A DNA stretch of 64,000 nt from Pseudomonas aestuarii (GCF_027988105.1 NZ_JAQJZJ010000005.1:372001-436000); one strand, 5' to 3'. Shown: positions 9,330 to 18,314, numbered from the stretch's first letter. The notes: generated from the sequence alone by a model not told the origin. Program-made: numbers and translations.

Positions 9330-10040
9330 ATGAGCCATGCCGTCGCTCGTTTGCGCGCTGCGCGCATTGCGCGCAGTGAAAAACCGTTCCTGGCCCGAGG
9401 CTCCCGGGCCGTGCGTTGCCAGCGCTGCCGGTTGGCCCTGAGCCATTGCCTGTGCGCCTGGCGTCCGCAAATCGAGGCAAAGTCGGGCGTGTGTTTGCTG
9501 ATGCATGATGTCGAGGCGCTCAAGCCGAGCAATACCGGTTGGCTGATTGCCGATGTAGTGGTCGACACCTCGGCCTTCGGCTGGTTGCGAACGGCGGTCG
9601 AGCCGGCCTTGCCGGCGTTGCTGAGCGATCCGCAGTGGCAGCCCTATCTGGTGTTTCCCGGTGAATACGCCGAGCCCGAGCGGGTGGTCAGTGAGGTGCA
9701 GCATACGCCTGGCAAGCGGCCACTGTTCATTCTGCTCGATGCGACCTGGACCGAGGCGCGCAAGATGTTCCGCAAGAGCCCCTACCTCGACAGCTTGCCG
9801 GTGCTCAGCCTGCAGCCCGAACAGTTGTCGCGCTACCGCCTGCGTCGATCCACGCGCGACGATCACCTGTGTACCGCCGAGGTGGCGGCGCTCTGTCTGG
9901 AACTGGCCGGCGATCAGCGTGCCGCCGACGCGCTGAATGCCTATCTGGATGTCTTCAGCCAGCACTATCTGGCGGCTAAAGCTCCACGGGCGGTTGATCT
10001 GGATGACGCCCTGCACCAGCATTTGCGCTTGTTTCTGTGA
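9330..10040 (+). CDS. tapT: tRNA-uridine aminocarboxypropyltransferase TapT (DTW-domain protein)
   Basis: About 236 residues. TapT/TuaA proteins transfer the 3-amino-3-carboxypropyl group of S-adenosylmethionine to U47 of tRNA (acp3U47). Visible are the N-terminal cysteine cluster (RCQRCRLALSHCLC) and the DTW-type motif LDATWTEARKMF. The start is uncertain: no strong ribosome binding site is seen, and an in-frame TTG lies at 9258; the ATG at 9330 leaves the conserved SEKPFLARGSR region near the N-terminus. The 3' end overlaps the convergent transporter gene by 65 bases. Confidence 0.85.
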   Translation: MSHAVARLRAARIARSEKPFLARGSRAVRCQRCRLALSHCLCAWRPQIEAKSGVCLLMHDVEALKPSNTGWLIADVVVDTSAFGWLRTAVEPALPALLSDPQWQPYLVFPGEYAEPERVVSEVQHTPGKRPLFILLDATWTEARKMFRKSPYLDSLPVLSLQPEQLSRYRLRRSTRDDHLCTAEVAALCLELAGDQRAADALNAYLDVFSQHYLAAKAPRAVDLDDALHQHLRLFL

Positions 10041-10929
10041 GGGGGCGGCTGGTTTTTTTCGGCCATAGTTGAGCCAGCAGCATGCCGGCGAGCATCAGTG
10101 CACAGCCGAAATAACCGCGCAGTTGCAGCGCTTCGCCCAGTAGCCAGGCGCCTGCAATGGCGGCAAACACGGCTTCCAGCGAGAGGATGATGGCGGCATG
10201 CGAGGCGATCGCATGCTTTTGCGCCACCACCTGCAGGGTGAATCCGATGGCCACACCGAATAGACCGCCGTAGAGGATCGCCGGCCCGGCGGCGAGGATC
10301 GAGTCGAAGTGGATGTCCTCGAAAATCAGCGCCAACAGCAGGCTGATCAGCGCGCAAGTGGCGAATTGCACCACGGCCAGGCGCAATGGGTCATGACGCC
10401 TGGCGAAAACGCCCACCAGCAGCACGTGCACGGCCCAGACCAGGGCTCCGGCCAATTGCAGCCAGTCACCGGAGGCAACCTGAAAGCCTTCGCCGACGCT
10501 GAGCAGGAACATGCCGATCACCGCCAGTGAGGCGCCCAGCCAGATGCCCAGGCCAGTCTTGTGGCCAATCAGCAGCCCGAGCAGGGGCACTATGATCACG
10601 TACAGGCCGGTGATGAATCCGGCGTTGGTGACACTGGTGAAGAGCAAGCCGACCTGCTGCAGGTTGATCCCCAGGGCCAGTGCCAGGCCCATCAGGCCGC
10701 CACCTATTAGCAGGTGGCGGTTCAGCGGCGCGGTAGGTGCGCTGCGTGATCGGCGCTCGAGCAGCGGTAGCAGTGGCAGCAAAATCAATACCGCCAGAGC
10801 AAACCGCATGCCGCTATAAAGGAATGGGCCTATGGACTCCATGCCCAGGCGCTGGGCGACGAACGCCGAGCCCCAGATCATGGCCGTCAGTAGCATCAAG
10901 AGATCGGCGCGCAGGGCCTGGCTTCGCAT
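9976..10929 (-). CDS. DMT-superfamily (EamA) transporter
   Basis: A 317-residue inner-membrane protein with about ten hydrophobic helices in two EamA repeats. The first begins near LLMLLTAMIWGSAFVAQRLG and the second near DWLQLAGALVWAVHVLLVGV; the repeat motif SLEAVFAAIAGAWLLGE is clear. Such proteins export or take up metabolites and amino acids; the substrate cannot be told. The ATG at 10929 begins MRSQALRADLL just before helix one; a start 25 codons earlier would add a charged, unlikely leader. It overlaps the end of tapT tail to tail. Confidence 0.87.
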   Translation of the reverse strand: MRSQALRADLLMLLTAMIWGSAFVAQRLGMESIGPFLYSGMRFALAVLILLPLLPLLERRSRSAPTAPLNRHLLIGGGLMGLALALGINLQQVGLLFTSVTNAGFITGLYVIIVPLLGLLIGHKTGLGIWLGASLAVIGMFLLSVGEGFQVASGDWLQLAGALVWAVHVLLVGVFARRHDPLRLAVVQFATCALISLLLALIFEDIHFDSILAAGPAILYGGLFGVAIGFTLQVVAQKHAIASHAAIILSLEAVFAAIAGAWLLGEALQLRGYFGCALMLAGMLLAQLWPKKTSRPLTETSANAGAGRHPDQPPVEL

Positions 10930-11065
10930 AAAACAGTCTCGTCGGGAAAAGTGCAGACTGTGCCGCAAAGCAACGCGCTTGACCACTCCGGGATCGCTCG
11001 GCATGCTGAGCGCCGTCCTAGGCGCATTTGTGGTTGGCCGTGTACTATGCGCGGCTTAATCGAAT

Positions 11066-11092
11066 GGCCTGTCGTGTCTAATTCGACAGGCC
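11066..11092. repeat. Inverted repeat in the erdR leader
   Basis: GGCCTGTCG (11066-11074) and CGACAGGCC (11084-11092) form a perfect 9-bp inverted repeat with a nine-base spacer, ending 39 bases before the erdR start. It could be a protein-binding site or a leader hairpin. There is no T run, so termination is unlikely. Confidence 0.6.
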
Positions 11093-11131
11093 TGCGCCAG
11101 CGCTACTCTCATAACAAGAACAGGATCTGCA

Positions 11132-11782
11132 ATGGCCGCTTATGAAATCCTGATTGCCGACGACCATCCACTATTTCGCAGCGCACTGCAGCAGGCACTG
11201 ACCCTGGGGCTTGGCCCGCAGGTTCGCCTGGTAGAGGCTGCCAGCATCGCCGAGTTGGAAACCTGCCTGGCGGAAAAAGCAGATTGGGATCTGGTTCTGC
11301 TCGACCTCAACATGCCCGGTGCCTATGGCTTTTCCGGTCTGGTGCTGCTGCGCGGACAATACCCGCAGGTGCCAGTGGTGATGGTCTCGGCGCAGGAAGA
11401 TGCGGCCGTGGTGGTCCGCGCGCGCGAGTTTGGCGCGAGTGGCTTCATTCCCAAGTCCAGCTCCCTGGAGAGCATTCAGCAAGCCGTGCAAGTGGTGCTC
11501 GACGGCGATACCTGGTGGCCGGAGCAAACCGAGGAGGCCGCCCAGGTCTCTGCCGAGGCCAAAGCCGCCAGCGCCGGCCTGGCCAGTCTGACCCCGCAGC
11601 AGTTTCGGGTATTGACCATGGTCTGCGACGGCTTGCTGAACAAGCAGATTGCCTACGAGTTGAGCGTTTCCGAGGCCACGGTAAAGGCGCATGTCACGGC
11701 GATTTTCCGCAAGCTCGGTGTACGTACCCGCACCCAGGCGGCGCTGCTGTTGCAGCAGATGGAATCGATCCCCAGCAGTTGA
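11132..11782 (+). CDS. erdR: LuxR-family response regulator ErdR
   Basis: A 216-residue two-domain regulator: a receiver domain with acidic pair D10-D11, phospho-acceptor D58 (LLDLNMPG) and the conserved lysine in FIPKSSS, then a LuxR-type helix-turn-helix (SLTPQQFRVLTMVCDGLLNK, SEATVKAHVTAIFRKLGV). ErdR in P. aeruginosa and P. putida controls ethanol and acetate utilisation genes (for example acsA). No partner histidine kinase is adjacent, as is usual for erdR. dgkA follows 101 bases downstream, the same order as PA3604-PA3603. Confidence 0.88.
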   Translation: MAAYEILIADDHPLFRSALQQALTLGLGPQVRLVEAASIAELETCLAEKADWDLVLLDLNMPGAYGFSGLVLLRGQYPQVPVVMVSAQEDAAVVVRAREFGASGFIPKSSSLESIQQAVQVVLDGDTWWPEQTEEAAQVSAEAKAASAGLASLTPQQFRVLTMVCDGLLNKQIAYELSVSEATVKAHVTAIFRKLGVRTRTQAALLLQQMESIPSS

Positions 11783-11883
11783 GCCGCTCTTGATCCTGGT
11801 TGCTCGGCAGGCTGGCGTCGGTTTGCCTGTGCAGTCTTTAGCTCTCGTGCCGGCCGGCCTTTCAGAACGCGGATAACCTTCTT

Positions 11884-12249
11884 ATGTCGCCATTCAAGGG
11901 CCAGACTGGCCTCAAGCGTATCGTTAATGCTGCGGGCTATTCGCTGGCGGGGTTGCGTGTCGCGATTGCCGGCGAAGCCGCATTTCGTCAGTTGATGCTG
12001 CTCAATCTGGTGTTGATTCCGCTGGCATTCTACTGCGATGTCAGCCGGGGCGAGCGCGCGCTGATGGTCGCCGTCTGCCTGTTGGCGTTGATCGTCGAAT
12101 TGCTCAATTCTGCGCTGGAGGCGGCGGTCGATCGCATCTCCCTGGAGCTGCATCCCTTGTCGAAAAACGCCAAGGACATGGGCAGCGCCGCGCAGTTCAT
12201 GTCCCTGATGTTGATCGCCAGTGTCTGGGCGCTGACCCTGTTGGGCTAG
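11884..12249 (+). CDS. dgkA: Diacylglycerol kinase DgkA
   Basis: A 121-residue small membrane kinase with three predicted transmembrane helices. It phosphorylates diacylglycerol from membrane-derived oligosaccharide synthesis to phosphatidic acid. The active-site segment ELLNSALEAAVDRI contains the conserved glutamates, and KNAKDMGSAAQFMSL is the typical C-terminal motif. The length matches E. coli DgkA. It lies downstream of erdR. Confidence 0.95.
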   Translation: MSPFKGQTGLKRIVNAAGYSLAGLRVAIAGEAAFRQLMLLNLVLIPLAFYCDVSRGERALMVAVCLLALIVELLNSALEAAVDRISLELHPLSKNAKDMGSAAQFMSLMLIASVWALTLLG

Positions 12250-12284
12250 CTGCTGTGCGTGCGCAATAACCTGGTGGCAGGGCT

Positions 12285-13211
12285 TCAGGCAATGTTCGGC
12301 AGCACTATCTCATCGCTGCGCCTGACCCCGGCAGTCAGCGCCCGGCATAGCTCGATGAACTCACGCATGGCGGCAGTCTGGTACTTCTGCTTGTGCCAGA
12401 TGAAATAGAACTGCCGGCGCAGGTCCAGTTCCGGGGTTTCCACCGCCACCAGGCTGCCGCGGCGAAAGGCATCACGCAGGGCCAGGCGCGAGATACAGCC
12501 GATCCCCAGGCCCGACTCCACTGCGCGCTTGATCGCCTCGGTATGTTCCAGCTCCAGGCGCACATTCAGCGAGCGCGGGTGATGGCGCATGGCCTGGTCG
12601 AACGTCAGGCGGGTGCCCGAGCCTTGCTCACGGAGTATCCAGGCTTCCTGGGTCAGCTCGTCGAGGCTGGCTTCGCCGCGCTTGGCCAAGGCATGTTGCG
12701 GCGCGCAGAACACCACCAGTTCGTCTTCGACCCAGGGCTGCACTTCGATATCCGGGTGCTGGCAGTCGCCTTCGATCAGGCCCATGTCCAGCTCATAGTG
12801 GGCGATCTGCTGCACCACGTAGGCGGTGTTATGCACCTGGAGCTGGACCCGGCATTCCGGGTGGCGCTGCATGAAGCTGCCGATCAGCAGGGTTGCCAGG
12901 TAATTGCCGACAGTTAACGTCGCGCCGACATGCAGCGAGCCAAAGCCACTCTTGCCCCCCAGCAGGCGTTCGATCTCCTTGGCCTGGTCGAGCAGGGCCG
13001 CGGCTTGGGGCAATAACTGCGAACCCAGGGCATTGAGGATCAGACGCTTGCCGGCGCGGTCAAACAATTGGCAGTCGGATTGGCGCTCCAATTCGCTGAG
13101 CGAGGTGCTGGTCGCCGACTGCGACAATGCCAGTGAGTCAGCCGCGCGGGAGACGCTTTCCTGCTGAGCCACGGCAACGAAGACTTGGAGCTGTCGTAGG
13201 GTAAATCGCAT
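12285..13211 (-). CDS. finR: LysR-family regulator FinR
   Basis: A 308-residue LysR regulator. The N-terminal winged helix (MRFTLRQLQVFVAVAQQESV, then AADSLALSQSATSTSLSELE) is followed by a substrate-binding domain. Its position divergent from fpr identifies it as FinR, which activates fpr under superoxide and related stress in P. putida and P. aeruginosa. The ATG at 13211 places the HTH at the N-terminus; an upstream in-frame ATG at 13292 would add an AT-rich leader that belongs to the shared promoter region. Confidence 0.88.
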   Translation of the reverse strand: MRFTLRQLQVFVAVAQQESVSRAADSLALSQSATSTSLSELERQSDCQLFDRAGKRLILNALGSQLLPQAAALLDQAKEIERLLGGKSGFGSLHVGATLTVGNYLATLLIGSFMQRHPECRVQLQVHNTAYVVQQIAHYELDMGLIEGDCQHPDIEVQPWVEDELVVFCAPQHALAKRGEASLDELTQEAWILREQGSGTRLTFDQAMRHHPRSLNVRLELEHTEAIKRAVESGLGIGCISRLALRDAFRRGSLVAVETPELDLRRQFYFIWHKQKYQTAAMREFIELCRALTAGVRRSDEIVLPNIA

Positions 13212-13318
13212 ATCTATATAACCGATAACGGATATCTTAATTATCCACTTAACAGATATTCTGCCCGCGACTAGAATCTGCTGCAACCGCAACTGCCCGT
13301 GATTCTTGAGGACCTAGC
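13212..13318. promoter_or_regulatory. Divergent finR-fpr control region
   Basis: This 107-base AT-rich gap must hold both promoters. An inverted repeat GATAA (13224-13228) ... TTATC (13241-13245) with a 12-base spacer, around the palindrome GATATC, is a plausible FinR-binding site of the LysR type. A good ribosome binding site (TTGAGGAC) precedes fpr. Confidence 0.6.
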
Positions 13319-14098
13319 ATGAGCAACCTGAACGTCGAGCGTGTACTCAGTGTTCATCATTGGAACGACACTCTCTTCAGCTTCAAGACCACCCGCGATC
13401 GGGGCTTGCGCTTCGAGAATGGCCAGTTCGTGATGATCGGCCTGCAGCAGGACAATGGCCGGCCGCTGATGCGTGCCTATTCCATCGCCAGCCCGAACTA
13501 CGAAGAGCACCTGGAGTTCTTCAGCATCAAGGTGGCGGATGGTCCGCTGACCTCGCGGTTGCAGCACCTCCAGCCCGGCGATGAACTGATGGTCAGCCGC
13601 AAGCCCACCGGCACCCTGGTACTCGACGACCTGTTGCCCGGCAAGCACCTGTACCTGCTCAGCACCGGCACCGGCCTGGCGCCTTTCATGAGCGTGATCC
13701 AGGATCCGGAAACCTACGAGCGCTACGAGAAAGTCGTCCTGGTGCATGGCGTGCGTTACGTCAACGAGGTGGCCTACCGCGAGTTCATCACCGAGCACCT
13801 GCCGCAGAACGAATACTTCGGCGACGCCTTGAGGGACAAGCTGATCTACTACCCGACCGTGACCCGCGAAGAGTTCGAAAACCAGGGCCGCCTGACCGAC
13901 CTGATGCGCAGCGGCAAGCTGTTCCGCGACATCGGCCTGCCGCCGATCAACCCCCAGGACGACCGCGCGATGATCTGCGGCAGCCCGAGCATGCTCGACG
14001 AAACCGCCGCCGTGCTCGACAGCTTCGGCCTGAAGATCTCCCCGCGCATGGGCGAGCCGGGCGATTACCTGATCGAACGCGCCTTCGTCGAGAAGTAA
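13319..14098 (+). CDS. fpr: Ferredoxin--NADP+ reductase Fpr
   Basis: A 259-residue FAD enzyme of the bacterial subclass, exchanging electrons between NADPH and ferredoxin or flavodoxin. RAYSIASP near residue 51 is the FAD-binding motif, and STGTGLAPF near 115 binds NADPH; the C-terminus ends with the extended tail FVEK of this subclass. Regulation by FinR is inferred from the divergent gene. A strong hairpin terminator lies 36 bases downstream. Confidence 0.95.
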   Translation: MSNLNVERVLSVHHWNDTLFSFKTTRDRGLRFENGQFVMIGLQQDNGRPLMRAYSIASPNYEEHLEFFSIKVADGPLTSRLQHLQPGDELMVSRKPTGTLVLDDLLPGKHLYLLSTGTGLAPFMSVIQDPETYERYEKVVLVHGVRYVNEVAYREFITEHLPQNEYFGDALRDKLIYYPTVTREEFENQGRLTDLMRSGKLFRDIGLPPINPQDDRAMICGSPSMLDETAAVLDSFGLKISPRMGEPGDYLIERAFVEK

Positions 14099-14133
14099 GC
14101 GCCAGGCGAGCAGAGCAAAGGCGCGCTACGGAT

Positions 14134-14172
14134 AAATCCCGTTCACTTGATTCAAGTGAACGGGATTTTTTC
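14134..14172 (+). terminator. Long perfect-stem terminator after fpr
   Basis: A 17-bp perfectly paired stem (AAATCCCGTTCACTTGA and its complement) with an almost absent loop, ending in six Ts. It sits just after fpr. The stem begins with AAA, so on the minus strand only a short T run follows it; it lies beyond the start side of the GGDEF gene's 3' end and could act in both directions. Confidence 0.85.
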
Positions 14173-14312
14173 TGCCCGGACGGAATTCGCGCAGGCATCT
14201 AGCACCGACTAGGCGTTGCCGGATTGCAGCCGGGCCAGGCGTTGCATGCCCGGCTGCTGCACGGGTGAATCTGCCCGGATCAGTCTCCGGTCCGCTGTCG
14301 GCCAGGGCGCCT

Positions 14313-15683
14313 TCAGTGGGAGCCTAGGTCGAGGGTGATCTGGAAGCGATTGCCGCCATCTTTCTTCGCCACGTACATGGCGTTGTCGGCATGCGTGAGC
14401 AACTGTTGCGCGTCAATACCGTGCTGCGGATAGAACGCAACGCCGATGCTTGGCAGAATCATGTGCGCCATACCCTTGAGATCGAATGGCTGGTTGAGGG
14501 CCAAGCGGATTTTTTCGGCGACCAGCAAGGCGTGATCTGGCGTGCGGAAGTCCTCGAGCAGCACCACGAATTCGTCACCACCCAGGCGTGCGACCGTATC
14601 CGATTCGCGCACGCATTGCCTGATGCGCTCGGCAACCAGCTGCAGCAGGAGATCGCCGACGGTATGGCCGAACGTATCGTTGACCTGCTTGAACTTGTCC
14701 AGGTCGAGGAACAGCAGCGACAGCGACGTCTGATCCCGGCGTGCCCTGGTCAGTGCGGTGTGCAAACGGTCATAGAGCAGGGCGCGGTTTGGCAGTTGAG
14801 TCAGTTGGTCGTATTGGGCCATGAACTGCAAGCGACTAAGCATCTGCTGGCGTTCGATGGCTGCCGCCACCTGGGTCGAGACGAACTGCAGCAGTTCCTT
14901 GTCCTTGTCGGTGTAGCAGGCTCCATGGGTATAGCTCTGGAGCACCAAGGCGCCGATGGTGCCGTTGTGCGAGGTTAGCGGCACTCCCAGCCAATACAAT
15001 GACGTGCAGTCGATCGCCTGGAGGTGCTCGGGCAGGGTCTTCAGCGTATCTGGGGAGAGCAGCAAGGTCTGCCCGGTGCGGATGATTTCAGCGCTGAGGG
15101 TGGGGGCCGCCAGATTGTGCGGCGCAGGTGCCTGCTGGCGTTCATCGATATGGTAGGGAAAGCTCAGCTGGTCGTTCTGCTCATCATAAAGAGCCACGGA
15201 AAAATTGATGGCCGGTAACAGTTGGCCGACGATCGAGTGAACCTTCTCGAACAGGCTGGGTAGATCCTTGGCCAGGTGCGCCGCTTCGGAGATGGCATAG
15301 AGCGCCGCTTGCATCGACTCGTTGTGTTTACGTTCGCTGACGTCATGGGCTACGGCAATCCTCAATTGATCGTCCGCCGACCAGCGGGCCGACCACATGA
15401 TGTGAACGATCCGACCATCCTTGCGGATGTAGCGATTTTCAAAGTTGGGTTTGCTGCCACCCGACATGATTTCGCTGGCCGCTTGTAGCGTGATGGCGTG
15501 ATCTTCCGGCAAGACCAGTTCGATCATGCTCTTGCCGATCATTTCCTCGGCGGAATAGCCAAAGATCCGCTCGCAAGCCGCGCTGACAAAAACGAATCGA
15601 CCCTCCTTGTCGACCACGCAGATGGCATCGAGTAGAAGATCAACCAGGTTGCCTGATGGGACGTAAGGCTTTGTGGTTTTCAT
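14313..15683 (-). CDS. PAS-GAF-GGDEF diguanylate cyclase
   Basis: A 456-residue soluble signalling protein. Domains in order: PAS with PAC (about 10-120), GAF (about 140-280) and GGDEF (about 290-450). The active-site motif GGDEF is intact at 368-372, and an allosteric I-site RxxD (RESD, 359-362) lies five residues before it, so a c-di-GMP-synthesising enzyme with product inhibition is expected. No transmembrane segment is seen. The stimulus sensed by PAS or GAF is unknown. It stands alone, convergent with fpr. Confidence 0.9.
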   Translation of the reverse strand: MKTTKPYVPSGNLVDLLLDAICVVDKEGRFVFVSAACERIFGYSAEEMIGKSMIELVLPEDHAITLQAASEIMSGGSKPNFENRYIRKDGRIVHIMWSARWSADDQLRIAVAHDVSERKHNESMQAALYAISEAAHLAKDLPSLFEKVHSIVGQLLPAINFSVALYDEQNDQLSFPYHIDERQQAPAPHNLAAPTLSAEIIRTGQTLLLSPDTLKTLPEHLQAIDCTSLYWLGVPLTSHNGTIGALVLQSYTHGACYTDKDKELLQFVSTQVAAAIERQQMLSRLQFMAQYDQLTQLPNRALLYDRLHTALTRARRDQTSLSLLFLDLDKFKQVNDTFGHTVGDLLLQLVAERIRQCVRESDTVARLGGDEFVVLLEDFRTPDHALLVAEKIRLALNQPFDLKGMAHMILPSIGVAFYPQHGIDAQQLLTHADNAMYVAKKDGGNRFQITLDLGSH

Positions 15684-15980
15684 AGGGTAAATTGTGGTCG
15701 CTCTGAACCAGCCATGACTTGTGCAAGAGTGTGACCATGTGCCGAAAGGTGCAGCCCATTGGCCAACTTTAGCCGCAGCCCAGACACTGCGGAAGCAATA
15801 CTTCAGTCAAAATGTGTAGTGGCTTCGTGCCAGCTAGTGATTACCTTGGACTCGACGGGGCCGGCAGGTCAATAGCAGCTGATGCAATGGCTGCAAGCGC
15901 CTGCCTTGCCTTACCTGACGCACCCGGAGGTTGTGCAAATCCCGCGCGCCGTCGCGTGGGCAAGAGTTCTTCACTGCCGC
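15684..15980. other. Intergenic region without a recognised gene
   Basis: About 300 bases between the GGDEF gene start and the trmO 3' end. It should contain the promoter of the GGDEF gene. I see no open frame with a ribosome binding site, repeat or hairpin that stands out. Confidence 0.45.
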
Positions 15981-16673
15981 TCAGGTCTCCACCACTTCCA
16001 GCACGCAAATTTTTCCCGGTTCTGGGTAGTGCCAGCGCACATCGACATCCCACAAGCGCGTGCCATAGCGCCGCTCGGGCGGCGGTAGCTGATAGGCCGG
16101 GCGCGGATCCTGGGCCAGGCATTGTTCTATCAGTTCGACCAGCGGCTGGTCCAGGCGCAGGCCGTGGCTGCGCGCCTGGCCGAGGGCCGCGTCTTGCCAT
16201 TGCACCTCGATCAGCAGCGGAGCTCCGTCGGCGATGCGGTTACAGGCGCTTGCGACGCTGTCGGCATAGGGCACATAGGGTTTGATATCCAGCACCGGTG
16301 TGCCGTCGAGCAAGTCGATCCCCGACAGCCAGAGTTTGCCCGGTTCGACCTTGTCCAGTTGCACCACAGATTGACCGATGCCGTTGGGGCGGTGGGTGGC
16401 ACGGGTGGCAAATACCCCCACCGATTTATTCCCACCCAGGCGCGGTGGGCGCACTTTCAGACGTGGCTGGTCTTGCAGTGCCTGGTGAAACAGAAACAGC
16501 AGCCAGACATGGCTGACCTGTTCCAGGCCCTGCACCGCTTCGCCCGTATCGAAGGGGGCGAGCAGTTCCAGCACGCCACGGGCAGCCGGGGCCAGCTGAG
16601 GCTGACGGGGAATGGCGAACTTCTCCTTGAAACAGGAGCGGACGAAACCGATGGGCGAGACGGAGTAGGGCAT
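15981..16673 (-). CDS. trmO: tRNA (t6A37) N6-methyltransferase TrmO
   Basis: A 230-residue TsaA/TrmO protein. It uses S-adenosylmethionine to methylate t6A37 of threonine tRNAs to m6t6A. Conserved parts include YSVSPIGFVRSCFKEKFAIP at the start, the DTGEAVQGLEQVSHVWLLF region, FATRATHRPNGIGQSVV, and GTPVLDIKPYVPYADSV. Length fits the E. coli protein. DUF2182 and DUF1326 genes lie upstream on the same strand, 69 bases away, so co-transcription is possible. Confidence 0.93.
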   Translation of the reverse strand: MPYSVSPIGFVRSCFKEKFAIPRQPQLAPAARGVLELLAPFDTGEAVQGLEQVSHVWLLFLFHQALQDQPRLKVRPPRLGGNKSVGVFATRATHRPNGIGQSVVQLDKVEPGKLWLSGIDLLDGTPVLDIKPYVPYADSVASACNRIADGAPLLIEVQWQDAALGQARSHGLRLDQPLVELIEQCLAQDPRPAYQLPPPERRYGTRLWDVDVRWHYPEPGKICVLEVVET

Positions 16674-16742
16674 GGGGGCAGGGTCAGTCGGTGGGGCATC
16701 AATGGTAACCGCTGTGGCCGCTGTGGCGCAGGGTTTTGCTGG

Positions 16743-17549
16743 CTAGCCCAGCAGCAACAGGCCCCAGCCGAGCAACAACAAACCGCAGATGCGGCTGATC
16801 CAGAGTCCCTGTGGCAGGGTTTTCTCAAGCAGTATGTAGATGCTGATCACGGCTACCCAGAGCAGGTTCATCACGCCGACCACGAACAGCAAGCCCATCA
16901 GCGCCCAGCAGCAGCCCAGGCAGTAGAGGCCATGTTTGAGGCCCATGGACCAGCCGCCGATAATCCCAGGACGCCAGTGACCGAGCAGAAATTGCACCGG
17001 CCCGCTGCAATGGGCCAGGCAGCTGGCCTTGCCTGGCAGCCACTGGTAGATGCCGGCGCCCATCAGTAATGCCGCGCCAAGCCAGTGACTCTGGCTACGC
17101 ATCTGCGGGCTGAGCAGGGTGAGACGGTCAAGGCCCCACTGCAAGGCGGTGGCGACCAAGCTGAAACCACCCCACACCAGTAGATACGCCAGGCAGAACA
17201 GCAGCAGCGCCAGATGCCGCTGGGGCGCTGCCATATATCGGCGCAGCATCTGCTGGTAGAGCAGGATCATCGGCAAGGCGCTGGGCAACATCATGCCGAC
17301 CATCATCACCGACCACATCGCCAACATCAGCAGCGCATCGGCCAAGCTCCAGGGCATCGGCATGCCGGCCATGGCCATATTGGCCATATCGGCCATGCCG
17401 CCAAGCGCAGCCAGGCGATACAGTTCCAGCCAGGCTAGCGCCGCGAGGATCAACAAACACACGATGACCCACCACTGCTCCTTGCCCAGTGGCCAGTAGG
17501 GCAGGCGGCGGTGTGCCTGGTCGGCGAGTTCCTCGGGAGCGCCCGGCAC
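16743..17549 (-). CDS. DUF2182 predicted metal-binding integral membrane protein
   Basis: A 268-residue membrane protein with about six to seven helices. Between the first two helices is a Met-rich stretch (GMADMANMAMAGMPMPW, residues 51-67), and the next helix holds MWSVMMVGMMLPSALPM; later come SCLAHCSGP and GLKHGLYCLGCC. Such Met, His and Cys patterns suggest soft-metal, possibly copper(I), binding; this is inference. It starts with GTG at 17549, two bases after the DUF1326 stop, so translation is coupled. The DUF1326-DUF2182 pairing is common in proteobacteria; no function is established that I know of. Confidence 0.82.
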   Translation of the reverse strand: MPGAPEELADQAHRRLPYWPLGKEQWWVIVCLLILAALAWLELYRLAALGGMADMANMAMAGMPMPWSLADALLMLAMWSVMMVGMMLPSALPMILLYQQMLRRYMAAPQRHLALLLFCLAYLLVWGGFSLVATALQWGLDRLTLLSPQMRSQSHWLGAALLMGAGIYQWLPGKASCLAHCSGPVQFLLGHWRPGIIGGWSMGLKHGLYCLGCCWALMGLLFVVGVMNLLWVAVISIYILLEKTLPQGLWISRICGLLLLGWGLLLLG

Positions 17550-17551
17550 CT

Positions 17552-18187
17552 TCAGCGCACCACCCCTTGCCCGGTGAAATGCAGCCGGGCGAAGTGAGCA
17601 TGGCTGTTCTGCGCGGCGATCTTGATCGCGCCCTGGGTCTGGAAGGTGCCGCTGGCTACCTGCGCTTCGCTGAACTCGAAGCCCTTGGGCAGTACAATTC
17701 GCGCTTCCTGAGGTTCGCCGGTCACCGGGTTGCGCATCGGTTCGCCGTTGGCTTCGAGCACGCCGGCTATGCGGGTGTGAGCTTCGCGCTTATCCACGTC
17801 GACACTGAACTCGATGGGTACGAACTGCGGGTCGAACATCTCGCTGATGGTGCTGGCGAATACCGAAAACACTGTCGTGCCGGGCTCGGTGTCTTGGCCG
17901 GAGAGAATGCGCAACAGCGCCTGACGCTGCTCCGGGCTGGCCCTGTCCTCGATGAAGACCTGACAGCGGCCACTGCCTTCATGGATGGCGCCGGGCCAGG
18001 CAAAGGTGGCGACCCAGCACAGGCCATCGAGCTTGACTTCATTGTAGTGGCCCTGCTCGATGCGCATCGACACCACGGCCTCGCAGTTGCCGTGGCTAGG
18101 TAGGGAACTGAACTGGCAGGGACACCCCCAGTTGCAGTTGCAGGTGACGAATTCGGCGCCCTGCATGCGCCAGTCAGCCATGTTCAT
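17552..18187 (-). CDS. DUF1326 domain protein with an N-terminal Cys cluster
   Basis: A 211-residue soluble protein beginning MNMADWRMQGAEFVTCNCNW; cysteines 16, 18, 22 and 24 form a CxCxxxCPC cluster, and further His and Cys residues follow (HGNCEAVV, LDGLCW). The domain has no known biochemical role; the cluster looks like a metal or thiol site. AAGGAG lies eight bases before the ATG at 18187. It is first in a coupled pair with the DUF2182 membrane protein, which suggests that they act together, perhaps in metal handling. No signal peptide is seen. Confidence 0.82.
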   Translation of the reverse strand: MNMADWRMQGAEFVTCNCNWGCPCQFSSLPSHGNCEAVVSMRIEQGHYNEVKLDGLCWVATFAWPGAIHEGSGRCQVFIEDRASPEQRQALLRILSGQDTEPGTTVFSVFASTISEMFDPQFVPIEFSVDVDKREAHTRIAGVLEANGEPMRNPVTGEPQEARIVLPKGFEFSEAQVASGTFQTQGAIKIAAQNSHAHFARLHFTGQGVVR

Positions 18188-18314
18188 GGCTGCGCTCCTT
18201 GCCGCTGTTGCGGCCTGATAAGCTGCTATAAGCCCCCATCATTAAAACTAGCAGAGCAGTCGTGCGTCGCGTGGCGCGCCAGACCAGCGGCCGCATACAG
18301 GCGGGAACGCTGAT

